Below are positions 1-7,786 of a DNA stretch of 64,000 nucleotides, one piece after another (the stretch's first letter is position 1; the number at the start of each line of letters is the position of its first letter). Made by a program: the position numbers and the translations under genes. Source of the stretch: Limnohabitans sp. (GTDB lineage Bacteria; Bacteroidota; Bacteroidia; Flavobacteriales; Flavobacteriaceae); the NCBI GenBank assembly GCA_030053945.1, contig JASGCW010000004.1:1-64000 (forward strand), written 5' to 3'. The notes under the pieces are model-generated. The model saw only the letters and a list, made by a program, of their open reading frames with translations, ran no database searches and had not been told where the DNA came from.

Positions 1-433
1 TGTCTTTATAGCAAATAGGATATTTATTATACTGATTATGATCTATCGTTTTTATAACTTCTCCTTTATCATTGTAAAAGTATTCGTTGCCTATTTTGAA
101 ACGCCCCTTATCATATTTTAAAAATGACCTTACTACTTTTAATGTCTTTTTATCGTATAGTATTTGTCTTTCTAGATAAGTTACTTTATTTATACTGTAT
201 TTCTTCCAATTTTCACTTGAAATAGCTATAGAAACCTTAAGAGTATCAGTGTCTTTTATTCTAAAAAAGCCTGCCTTTTCTAATTCTTTCTTATAAGGTT
301 CAATATTTATTGTTTTTTCTGCTTCTGAAATTTTATCATCTATTACACAATCAGAAATATCAGATTGTATCTGTTTAGTAGAAGAACAAGCTAAAAGTAT
401 AAATATTGAAAATATTAAATATATTTTTTTCAT
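1..433 (-). CDS. Lipoprotein of unknown function, 3' end cut by the window edge
   Basis: The frame is open from an ATG at 433 down to base 1, at least 144 residues, and has no stop in the window. The N-terminus is a signal peptide with a lipobox (IFILLAC, Cys at about residue 16), so the product should be a lipidated envelope protein. The mature part is hydrophilic and ends, as far as visible, in a stretch like YDKGRFKIGNEYFYNDKG, resembling the short Tyr/Gly repeats of MORN-like proteins. It starts 11 bases after the stop of the TssD-metallopeptidase gene on the same strand, where a cognate immunity gene is often found. An immunity role is only an inference from position and localisation; the protein itself was not recognised. 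Confidence 0.75.
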   Translation of the reverse strand, partial: MKKIYLIFSIFILLACSSTKQIQSDISDCVIDDKISEAEKTINIEPYKKELEKAGFFRIKDTDTLKVSIAISSENWKKYSINKVTYLERQILYDKKTLKVVRSFLKYDKGRFKIGNEYFYNDKGEVIKTIDHNQYNKYPICYKD

Positions 434-444
434 AAAGTTATTTT

Positions 445-1952
445 TTAGTGTAATAGTTGCCATTGCCACACCCATAAGGATTCTTTTGTGTTGTCATAAT
501 CCATATAGTTTTTTGTTTTACCAATTTCAAAAATATGTTTATTATTTGGATTAAAAGTGTGTTCTAAGTCTAAAGCGTGCATAATTTCGTGGGGAATTTC
601 TACCTCTGGCTTTTTATTTGTATTCCCTAAAAACATTATCGAATAATTTTTATAGGTTGCTCCATTACCAGACGCAGTATCTTCATAATCACTAGATGTA
701 GCTGATTCGGTTATCGTTTCACTTTTTAAATTAGTTAGGTATAAATATACTTCATTTGTTTGAGCAACTTTTTGCCGTTTTAAATGTAGCTGATGCAAAT
801 AGTGCAAAAACTCCAATTTTAAATCCCTATCTTGTGCTATATTATTTTTACTCCCATTTGTAAAATAATTGCTTAGTCCGTCTATTATTCCTTTCTCTTC
901 AGGGCTAGTTACTGGCGAAGTAATATCTAAGATTTCAGGAGCTAAATTTATAATGTTAATGTCAATAAGAGATGGATTAAATGCTTTTTTAAAATATTCA
1001 GTAAGTATATTTGAATCAAAATCCTCGTTAATCGTATCCTTATCCCCTTGATTATAATTCACCACCACCCAATGTAATTTTACTTCCCTTGGTTTAGGAT
1101 AAAAAACATTCAGTGCTCCTACAACAACACCATCACCCTCCACTTTAAGTTGGGATGTTTTTCCTTCGTTGTTGCAGGTTATTTTTACTTGTTTTGCGTT
1201 TTTTAAGTCGGCGGGTTCAAAAGTAAAATCAGGCGTATCTGCAAACTTAATTTCATTAAAAAGAGGATAGTTTTTTCGTTTGCTCTCTGTTATTTCTAAA
1301 GTTATGGTTTGTCCCTTTCTAATGCTCAACCACGAAGGAAAGTATTTTTCACCATAGACTTGAATGGGTTTGTATTCGTTTTCAAAACTAGCATATGATT
1401 TACCTGTATAGTATTTTTTTAATTCAGATTTATAGTCGTCAAAACCAAATTTACCATTTTTCACATCATTTGCATTAGCAGGCTTAAATGACAAGATAAC
1501 TTTCTTTTCTTCGTCTTTGTTATCCTCTAGCGGTTTTGGTTGTTCCACAGGTTTTTCGTCGTGCCAGTGTTTTTTTATTCCCTCAGCTAGAACGCCATTG
1601 TTATAAATCCCTCCAGGCGATAGTCTAAAAGTAGTACTCATAGGCTCGCTGGTTGTCGAAGTAAATGAATCATTGTACGAAACACAATACGTATCTTTTA
1701 GTTCAATTGCTCGGCTCTTGCCTCCTGCAAAACGAGAAGGGATTACTATTTTTACATCTTTTAACCCATTGTGTTGTAGCATCCAATCAATAAAAATGTT
1801 TTCTTTGCCTGCTTCTACTTGTATATCAAAATAACCACCTAAGGGTTTCCTACTGGAAGGTCTCTATGGTCGGTTTCCTGATGAATGCTAATTTTAAGGT
1901 GTTTAATGTCGTGTTCTTGGTCTTCTATATATAATTTTGCAACGATGCTCAT
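445..1952 (-). pseudogene. TssD (T6SS Hcp-like)-zinc metallopeptidase fusion, frameshifted
   Basis: An ATG at 1952 opens a frame (MSIVAKLYIEDQEHDIKH...ISIHQETD) that stops at a TAG at 1839-1841. The adjacent frame continues at once (GGYFDIQVEAGKE...) to the stop at 445. Together they give about 502 residues. The first ~130 match the Bacteroidota TssD/Hcp pattern: HQETD, a GG-Y-F-D-I strand, F-I-D-W-M, then YNDSF and TTFRLSPG. The C-terminus has HEIMHALDLEH, a HExxHxxxxxH zinc site, with a Met-turn-like NYMDYD about 25 residues later. This is the layout of an evolved Hcp/TssD effector with a peptidase toxin. The break lies at GGAAACCC (plus-strand 1843-1850); one extra A would restore VGKPLGG, so a single-base loss in an A run is the simplest explanation. 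A sequencing error cannot be excluded. If translation starts at 1782, a 445-residue protein lacking the start of the TssD fold could still be made. Confidence 0.8.
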
Positions 1953-2533
1953 TGTTTTTTAGGTGTTTAAAAAAAATAATCGGCTAAAGTATGTATTGCT
2001 AATGATTTTGAATTACGGTTTTTTCGTACATTTTGTTAAAACTTGTTTAAGTCCTGAAACTTCGAATCAAAGGTTACTGAGCTTGTCGAAGTAAGGTTTT
2101 TAAGTATGAAAGTGCTTATTTCACTTCTTTTACTATTATTTTCAGGTTGTTTAGTGTAGTGTTCAGGTTATAAAGGCAAATAATAGTCTTTTTTAATAAA
2201 ACTTTCAGGTTGGTTAACTCCATTTTTGGGGTTATTTAACCCTAATTTGGGGTTGTTAACCCCATTGTTAGGGTTTAGTAATATAAAATTTTATATTTAG
2301 AACCCCATCACTTTAGTTTAGAACCTAAACGTAAGTTAAAACGACCTTATGACTTGTATATTTAATCCCACTAGTTGGGTATAAATAGGGAACTGTGGGC
2401 TTTGTAACCTGAACGGATAATTATTAAACCTCGTTGTTTATGTTTTTTTATCATTTATCATATCTATCCAGTTATTGCTTTATTCATATTTTATCTAACT
2501 AGCTGAATAGTTACAAATATTTTAAACCACTCC
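1953..2533. other. 581-bp gene-free region with GGGGTT/AACCCC repeats
   Basis: No convincing gene was seen. The region lies between the TssD fusion start and the stop of the next minus-strand lipoprotein gene. It contains short phrases ending in ttcaggtt (about 2140-2210) that resemble the degenerate repeats near 6454-6599. A cluster of GGGGTT/AACCC units follows at about 2227-2277. A 17-codon lipoprotein-like frame at 2106-2159 is too short to call. Confidence 0.5.
2227..2277. repeat. Cluster of short GGGGTT/AACCC inverted repeats
   Basis: GGGTT-ATTT-AACCC at 2229-2242 and GGGGTT-GTT-AACCCC at 2249-2263 are back-to-back small hairpins, followed by another AGGGTTTAG. GC content is unusual for this AT-rich intergenic DNA. 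There is no T tract, so neither looks like a terminator. Function unknown. Confidence 0.45.
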
Positions 2534-3184
2534 TTAACAGCAGTAAATTACATCAAAAGCTTTGTTCTTCTTACTGGAATACCCAATATAAGTGATATCT
2601 TCTTCAGCTAACCCTATGACAAAAAGTGGTCTTTTCTCATTTTTGCATTCTGTGAAAACTAAATAATTCTCAAACTCGTTTTTTTCTCTATCAAGCATTC
2701 CTCCTTTTTCAATGTCTGTATCTAAATTGACAAAACTATCTTTTGAAAGCATTAATTTAGCTTCTTCGAGAATATAGTTTTCTATTTCTTCATCTGAGTA
2801 ATAGCGATCATCAATTGCATAACCATTTATGATTTCTCTAGTCTGAAATTCTTTTTTGTAAATTAATTCATTTTCAGAATTGTAAATCTTTATTGATGAA
2901 GTAGTTGTGTTAATATTGCCTTCAGGTATTTCGAAAACGAATTTATCATCGCTTTCTAAATTCGAAAATTTAATATTTAGAGAGTCTTTAAATTCTTTAT
3001 GAATGACAACATTCTTGTAATCATTTCTTTTAACTTCTTTTTTAATATTTATGGATGTGTCTTGTTCAACAACTGAAGTATCAGTAACTTTTTTAATTGG
3101 AACTTGTTCTTTTTTTGCTTCTTTTTTACAAGACAGTACTATAAATAAAAGGAGGATAAAATAATAAAGTTGTTGTTTTTTCAT
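2534..3184 (-). CDS. Lipoprotein of unknown function
   Basis: 216 residues starting at an ATG at 3184. The N-terminus MKKQQLYYFILLLFIVLSC is a signal peptide with a lipobox (Cys19), followed by a Lys/Glu-rich linker, so the protein should be membrane-anchored in the envelope. The middle is predicted β-rich (KFVFEIPEGNIN, SSIKIYNSENELIYKKEF) and the C-terminus has two adjacent cysteines (VIYCC). No family was recognised. It stands alone, with 129 bases to the next gene upstream and the repeat-bearing region downstream. It could be another accessory envelope protein related to the T6SS island, but nothing in the sequence shows this. Confidence 0.75.
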   Translation of the reverse strand: MKKQQLYYFILLLFIVLSCKKEAKKEQVPIKKVTDTSVVEQDTSINIKKEVKRNDYKNVVIHKEFKDSLNIKFSNLESDDKFVFEIPEGNINTTTSSIKIYNSENELIYKKEFQTREIINGYAIDDRYYSDEEIENYILEEAKLMLSKDSFVNLDTDIEKGGMLDREKNEFENYLVFTECKNEKRPLFVIGLAEEDITYIGYSSKKNKAFDVIYCC

Positions 3185-3313
3185 TTTAATTTTTTTGCAG
3201 ATACAGATTGAAAATATGTGTAAAAATTAGTTTGAATAATTTTCAGGCTTATCACTTCCAAAATTAGAAAAAAATGATTGTTTAGTTTTTAGTTTTTTTT
3301 AATTTAATTTAAT

Positions 3314-4456
3314 TTATGAAAAAGTATCAGTTTTTTCATCCTTAGAATCCCCCCAATCGGCACCGGCTCCACCACCACTAAAATCTCCGCCACCAAAGCC
3401 TTCTGTAAATCCTTCAGTATTTGAAGCAATTTCGTTATTTGTCATAAAAATGCTGTTATTGATTGAGTTCAAAGTACTAGTTTCGTTAGAAAATTCTCTT
3501 GCTGCAAAATATTTGGTTACATATTCATCGTTTTCTTTATTTGTTTTATAAAGACCATTGTCGTCTTTTTCGGTAATATTTTTCGATTTTGGTGTAAACT
3601 CTTGAATACGTTTTAAATATTGACGTTTTTCTAAATCGCCGTGCCACAAATGAAAAAGATCACCTTTCACATAGCCAATTTTTCCTTGAACTATAGCGTA
3701 AAATTGAGAACTCCATTCATTTACTTCTTCAAGATTGTCGGTAAACGATTTTGTGATGCAGGTATGCGGAATTTGTCCTGCTGCTGCGTGAGCTATGATA
3801 TGATCAGCTCCTCCTATTAAAGCTTTATCGTATAGAGGCATTTGAGTCAAAACTTCTCTCTTTGCGCCCCAAGCAAAACCTACGTGACCGTGATTATTAT
3901 AATTTTCATCTTTCCAATATTGGTTTTCAAAATAATTAGTACAGAAACTACGCCAAACCTTATTGTTTTTTGCATTAGGCAATTCCATTTTTTTGAGTCC
4001 GTCGATAGCAAATGACGGGCTTGTTTCGTCTTTGTCAAGATGAACACAAAAATCAAAAGGCTGTATAATGTGATTGTCCTTGAGTGCTTCAACCCCTTGA
4101 ATCAACCAATTTTTATTCGTAAATATAATATCTGTATCTAACCAAAACACATACTTGAATTTATTAGGTAAATCTAAAATGATCTTGTTTAACAAACTTT
4201 CCTTATGCCAAAGCATATTTGGAGTATATACCGTTTTGATTTGTTTATATTCTTGTAATTGAGGCTCATTGTCTCCTATAACGCATTCTAGTATATAATG
4301 GTTTAAGTGCTTTATACTTTCATACCAAATGGAAAATGCTTTTTTTCGATACGGCGATTTTAAAGGGTTAAAGTAACAAGCAATAATTACAACTTCGGAG
4401 TGTGTTTTGTATTTATTTTGGTAAAATAATTTGTTTTTTATACTGTTTAGCAACAT
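3314..4456 (-). CDS. Glycosyltransferase-like protein with DTD motif and Gly-rich tail
   Basis: 380 residues. The N-terminal part contains VVIIACYFNP (a first β-strand of a nucleotide-binding fold), the middle has KYVFWLDTDIIF, and further on come FAWGAKREVL and GGADHIIAHAAAG. A DxD (here DTD) after hydrophobic strands is the metal/nucleotide-sugar site of GT-A glycosyltransferases. Conserved Trp/His pairs (FHLWHGD) suggest a catalytic C-terminal half. The last ~45 residues are low complexity with an almost pure Gly/Phe/Asp stretch (GFGGGDFSGGGAGADW). There is no signal peptide, so it is probably cytoplasmic. The gene lies 27 bases downstream of the secreted-protein gene on the same strand. 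Sugar donor and acceptor are unknown. Confidence 0.6.
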   Translation of the reverse strand: MLLNSIKNKLFYQNKYKTHSEVVIIACYFNPLKSPYRKKAFSIWYESIKHLNHYILECVIGDNEPQLQEYKQIKTVYTPNMLWHKESLLNKIILDLPNKFKYVFWLDTDIIFTNKNWLIQGVEALKDNHIIQPFDFCVHLDKDETSPSFAIDGLKKMELPNAKNNKVWRSFCTNYFENQYWKDENYNNHGHVGFAWGAKREVLTQMPLYDKALIGGADHIIAHAAAGQIPHTCITKSFTDNLEEVNEWSSQFYAIVQGKIGYVKGDLFHLWHGDLEKRQYLKRIQEFTPKSKNITEKDDNGLYKTNKENDEYVTKYFAAREFSNETSTLNSINNSIFMTNNEIASNTEGFTEGFGGGDFSGGGAGADWGDSKDEKTDTFS

Positions 4457-4483
4457 TTTAATTTACTTTTTAGTTTCCCATTT

Positions 4484-5182
4484 TTAAAAGTAAACGATAC
4501 TTTTCTTTCCTAACTCTTTTTTTAAATCAACTTTTGAAAGCCCTATAAGCCATTTCCCGTTTTTTTTAATTTTGTAATTGTACTTAAAAGTAAATAATCC
4601 GTTTTTAATATCAATAAATTCAATTAGTTGACGCGGATCTGATTGAGGAATGTCTGCAATATCTAAAGTTTTTTTTATAAACTGTTGTGGTAATTTTTTC
4701 TCAAAATAAAAACCTTTGGTCAGATTAACAATGTATAAAACATTAAAATTTTCAGTATCCAAATACACCGTGTATCCGGAATTGTTTTCTTCGTTGCTTA
4801 GAATTTCCATACCAAAATCTATGATTTTCTTGCCATTAGTTTTATTGTATAAAAAATCATTGTTAGGGTAGCAACATCCTGAAATATTACGATAGGTAAC
4901 CAAAAAAGTATTTTTATATTCTTCCCAATTTGAAAAACCAAGTCTTCCTGTTAGGTCAATTAGTTCTTTATCTAACGAATCTAAAATTCTTTTTTTGTTT
5001 TTATATTCGAAAACCACCCAAGACGAATCACAATTGAACTGACGGTAAAGTTTTGCGCCGTTTTTGAATATGGTTTTCTTACAAGTAATAATCTCGTTTA
5101 GTTGAGGGTTTGATTTGCAGTTACAGTTTTGGGCAAAACAAATCGAAGAAAACAAAAGGAATGTAATTATTTTTTTTATCAT
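4484..5182 (-). CDS. Secreted protein of unknown function
   Basis: 232 residues. The N-terminus MIKKIITFLLFSSICFAQ is a cleavable signal peptide, so the product is probably periplasmic or exported. The mature protein begins with NCNCKSNPQ and carries more Cys (CDSSW, SGCCYPNN), which could form disulfides. The rest alternates hydrophobic and charged residues typical of β-rich domains (GLFTFKYNYKIKKNGKWL). No family was recognised. It is immediately upstream of the glycosyltransferase-like gene and may be co-transcribed with it. Confidence 0.7.
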   Translation of the reverse strand: MIKKIITFLLFSSICFAQNCNCKSNPQLNEIITCKKTIFKNGAKLYRQFNCDSSWVVFEYKNKKRILDSLDKELIDLTGRLGFSNWEEYKNTFLVTYRNISGCCYPNNDFLYNKTNGKKIIDFGMEILSNEENNSGYTVYLDTENFNVLYIVNLTKGFYFEKKLPQQFIKKTLDIADIPQSDPRQLIEFIDIKNGLFTFKYNYKIKKNGKWLIGLSKVDLKKELGKKSIVYF

Positions 5183-5204
5183 TTGATTATTTCACTAACT
5201 AATT

Positions 5205-5294
5205 GTTTTTTTTAACCGCAAAGCGCTAAGTTTTACGCTAATTTTACAAGGTTTCGTGAGCTTTGTGCCTTCTTTGTGTCCTTTGTGGTTAATC
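5205..5294. repeat. Dispersed CTTTGTG-type intergenic repeat
   Basis: The stretch reads ...gctttgtgccttctttgtg and tcctttgtggttaa between two minus-strand genes. Similar CTTTGTG/CACAAAG phrases occur at 7678-7765 in inverted orientation. Such degenerate short repeats are common between flavobacterial genes; no function can be read. Confidence 0.45.
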
Positions 5295-6449
5295 TCAATT
5301 TACAAAAAACAAATCACTCGCTATCCCATCACAAAAGAATTTTCCTTTACGAGTGGTTTTTAAAATTTGATTCGTAATTTCTAATTTACCTTCCTTAAGG
5401 TGAAAATAGGCATTTTGTAATAAATATTCCAAATATGCTACTCCAAATTCCTTTTCAATTCGTTCCAGAGAAACACCCCAAATGGTTCGTAAACCTGTCA
5501 TAACATATTCATTATAACGATCGGTTAAAGATAATATTTCAATTTCGCTTGGTAATTTATTGTCTGCCAATGATTTTACATACAGCGAATTATTGGCAAC
5601 ATTCCACGAACGGTTTTTCCCGTCATAACTATGTGCTGAAGGTCCTATACCAATATATTTTTTACCCAGCCAGTACGCTGAATTATTTTTAGAAAAATAA
5701 CCTTCTTTTCCAAAATTAGATAACTCATAATGCACGAAACCATTTTTTTCTAAGGTGTCAACCAAGTATAGAAATTGTTCGTGGGCAACTCCATCATCAG
5801 GAGTTGGGATTTTCCCATTTTTAACCAATGTTGCCAGTGCCGTTTTAGGTTCTACGGTCAAAGCATAACTGGATATATGCGGAATACCTAAATCTAAAAG
5901 CGTTTGAATATTTTGAGCCCATTTTTCATCGGTTAGCCCTGGAATACCATAAATCAAGTCGGCAGTAATATTGTCAAAATATTGCGTAGCAACTTGTAAA
6001 CAAGCCAAGGCTTCGGTGGCATTATGCGCCCGATTCATCAGTTTTAAATCTTCTTCGTAAAAGGATTGGATGCCTATGGAAAGGCGATTGATGCCAATTT
6101 CTTTTAATTCCTTTATGTGATTTCTCTCATTCGGTCGAAATGACAAGTTTGGGCTTAAATCATCTGGATTCGCTTCAATGGTTATTTCTGGATTGTTAGA
6201 AACATTGAAATTTCTATATACTTCATCAATCAGAAATCTTAAATCTGCAATCTGCAATATAGATGGTGTTCCACCACCAAAATAGATGGTTTCGACTGTT
6301 TCGTCTTTGAATTCGTCTTTCCGCATGAAAATTTCTTTGGCTAATGCTTGTACCATTTCATCTTTTTTCTTCATTGAAGTAGAAAAATGAAAGTCGCAGT
6401 AATGACAAGCTTGCTTGCAGAAGGGTATGTGGATGTAGATGGAGCTCAT
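5295..6449 (-). CDS. hemW: Radical SAM heme chaperone HemW
   Basis: 384 residues, the usual HemW length. The start MSSIYIHIPFCKQACHYCDF shows the CxxxCxxC cluster (Cys11, 15, 18) that binds the [4Fe-4S] for S-adenosylmethionine. FGGGTPS, IEANPDD and GINRLSIGIQSF are strongly conserved motifs of the HemW/HemN-like group, and the C-terminal HemN domain (NNSAYWLGKKYIGIGPSAHS) is complete. HemW delivers heme; it is often misannotated as oxygen-independent coproporphyrinogen III oxidase, whose distinguishing N-terminal extension is missing here. The start sits next to a block of degenerate repeats (6454-6599), which leaves little room for a promoter outside the repeats. Confidence 0.9.
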   Translation of the reverse strand: MSSIYIHIPFCKQACHYCDFHFSTSMKKKDEMVQALAKEIFMRKDEFKDETVETIYFGGGTPSILQIADLRFLIDEVYRNFNVSNNPEITIEANPDDLSPNLSFRPNERNHIKELKEIGINRLSIGIQSFYEEDLKLMNRAHNATEALACLQVATQYFDNITADLIYGIPGLTDEKWAQNIQTLLDLGIPHISSYALTVEPKTALATLVKNGKIPTPDDGVAHEQFLYLVDTLEKNGFVHYELSNFGKEGYFSKNNSAYWLGKKYIGIGPSAHSYDGKNRSWNVANNSLYVKSLADNKLPSEIEILSLTDRYNEYVMTGLRTIWGVSLERIEKEFGVAYLEYLLQNAYFHLKEGKLEITNQILKTTRKGKFFCDGIASDLFFVN

Positions 6450-6453
6450 TTTT

Positions 6454-6599
6454 TAGTGTTCAGGAGATTAGTGTTCAGTGTTCAGTATTTTAGTGGTCAG
6501 TATTCAGGAGATTAGTGTTCAGGAAATCAGTGTTCAGTGTTCAGTTTTTAGTGATCAGTATTTTAGTGATCAGTGTTCAGATAGTTAGTGTTTAGTATC
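6454..6599. repeat. Degenerate TTAGTGTTCAG repeat block, left flank of the four-helix-bundle gene
   Basis: About ten irregularly spaced copies of TTAGTG-TTCAG variants (gtgttcagg, gtgatcag, gtggtcag, gtattcagg). The same motif appears in the opposite orientation (CTGAACACTAA) at 7029-7126, so the two blocks form long imperfect inverted repeats around the gene between them. Spacing is too irregular for a CRISPR. Confidence 0.75.
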
Positions 6600-6614
6600 T
6601 CTCATTTGTAAGTT

Positions 6615-6986
6615 TTAGTCTTTTTTGACTCCAAATTTATGAGGATTTAGGATCATATAGTTAATAAGTTTACCGACTTCAATGCTTTTGTTAGTTAATT
6701 CTTGAAATTTTTCTTCAGAGATGTACTTGCAAGCTAAAGCATATTCAAGCCAACCTTGCGTTTCTGAATTTTCGGAATCAACATCCGTAAGTTTACTGTG
6801 AAAATGTTTTGGATATTCTCTTTTTCTATAAGCTTCACTAATCGTTATTGTTACACTTCTAGAAGATCTTCTTATTTGATCTGTTAGAGAATATATTTCT
6901 TCTTTTGGAAATACTTTTGTAGTTTCAAAAATTTTCATTGCTAAACTAAACCCTTTTTGATACGCTAATAAATCCTGAAAACGCAT
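6615..6986 (-). CDS. Four-helix-bundle protein of the S23/IVP family
   Basis: 123 residues, predicted entirely helical. MRFQDLLAYQKGFSLAMKIF, FPKEEIYSLTDQIRRSSRSV and LEYALACKYISEE follow the pattern of the 23S rRNA intervening-sequence (S23) four-helix-bundle family, which also includes the Avd accessory proteins of diversity-generating retroelements. The usual NIAEG segment is altered here (TISEAYRKRE). The role of free-standing family members is unknown. The gene sits alone between hemW and ruvC and is flanked on both sides by arrays of the same short repeat in inverted orientation, which suggests it arrived as a unit. Confidence 0.8.
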   Translation of the reverse strand: MRFQDLLAYQKGFSLAMKIFETTKVFPKEEIYSLTDQIRRSSRSVTITISEAYRKREYPKHFHSKLTDVDSENSETQGWLEYALACKYISEEKFQELTNKSIEVGKLINYMILNPHKFGVKKD

Positions 6987-7028
6987 TTTAAATTATTTTT
7001 AAATTTGATTTTAAGTTCTAAATACAAA

Positions 7029-7126
7029 TACTGGCCACTGAATACTAAATACTGATCACTAACTTCCTGACCACTCCTGCTCTGAACACTAACCCCCTGA
7101 ACACTGAACACTAAAATACTGAAAAC
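7029..7126. repeat. Degenerate CTGAACACTAA repeat block, right flank of the four-helix-bundle gene
   Basis: Copies of ctgaacactaa, ctgaatactaaa and ctgatcactaa in tandem, the reverse complement of the motif at 6454-6599. The block runs up to the stop codon of ruvC. The same motif recurs at 43055-43097 between etfB and etfA. Confidence 0.75.
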
Positions 7127-7677
7127 TATTTCTTCACTCTATCCTCATTTTGCTTAATAAAAGCATCCCAGCCCGAATAATTTTTTCCTGTTTCAATTTT
7201 TCCCGAATTAAAAAAATGACACACCGCAGCCGCCAAACCATCAGTAGAGTCAAGATTTTTAGGAAGTTCTTTCAGTTTTAAAAGCTGTTGCAGCATCTTA
7301 GCCACTTGTTCTTTACTGGCGTTTCCGTTACCCGTAATTGCCATTTTGATTTTTTTAGGTTCATATTCCGTGATAGGAATTTGTCGGGAGAGACCTGCTG
7401 CCATAGCTACGCCCTGCGCCCGACCTAATTTTAACATCGATTGGACATTTTTTCCAAAGAAAGGTGCTTCAATCGCGATTTCATCAGGATGATGGGTTTC
7501 AATTAACTCAATTGTGCGTTCGAAAATAACTTTAAGCTTCGTGTAATGATCATCATATTTAGACAGAATTAATTCGTTTAACTGAAGAAATTCCATTTTT
7601 TTATTGATGACTTTAATCAATCCGAAGCCCATAATGGTAGTCCCTGGGTCAATACCTAAAATTATTCTTTCACTCAT
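7126..7677 (-). CDS. ruvC: Holliday junction endonuclease RuvC
   Basis: 183 residues from the ATG at 7677. The frame stays open upstream to 7716, but those 13 codons lie in intergenic repeat sequence and the conserved protein starts at MSERIILGIDPGTT. RuvC resolves Holliday junctions with RuvAB. The acidic catalytic residues are visible: Asp10 in GIDPGT, Glu in AIEAPFFGKN, and the C-terminal DSTDGLAAAVCH with two Asp and a His. ALKLGRAQGVA-type (here LKLGRAQGVAMAAG) and NGNASKEQV are also family motifs. It overlaps the right repeat block only at its stop. Confidence 0.95.
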   Translation of the reverse strand: MSERIILGIDPGTTIMGFGLIKVINKKMEFLQLNELILSKYDDHYTKLKVIFERTIELIETHHPDEIAIEAPFFGKNVQSMLKLGRAQGVAMAAGLSRQIPITEYEPKKIKMAITGNGNASKEQVAKMLQQLLKLKELPKNLDSTDGLAAAVCHFFNSGKIETGKNYSGWDAFIKQNEDRVKK

Positions 7678-7765
7678 AATTTCACAAAGATACTCAGAGA
7701 AGCCACAAAGAACCACAAAGTATTCTCTGTGAAACTTTGAGATGCTTTGTGCAACTCTGTGAAAT
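7678..7765. repeat. Dispersed CACAAAG/CTTTGTG intergenic repeat
   Basis: Several alternations of cacaaag and ctttgtg (ttcacaaagatactc, agaaccacaaag, gatgctttgtgcaactc) between divergent ruvC and the membrane-protein gene. They are capable of pairing and resemble the stretch at 5205-5294. Confidence 0.4.
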
Positions 7766-7786
7766 AGTTTTTGTTATTTTGCCCTG

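Noticed and set aside
2106..2159. 17-codon frame reading like a lipoprotein signal peptide
   Set aside because: It stops right after the Cys and has no mature protein; probably chance or a remnant.
6454..6599. Short repeats resembling a CRISPR array
   Set aside because: Units are 10-14 bases, degenerate and irregularly spaced, with no spacers of constant size and no cas gene nearby.
7678..7716. Longer N-terminus of ruvC
   Set aside because: The added codons lie in repeat sequence, and the family starts at MSERIILGIDPG.
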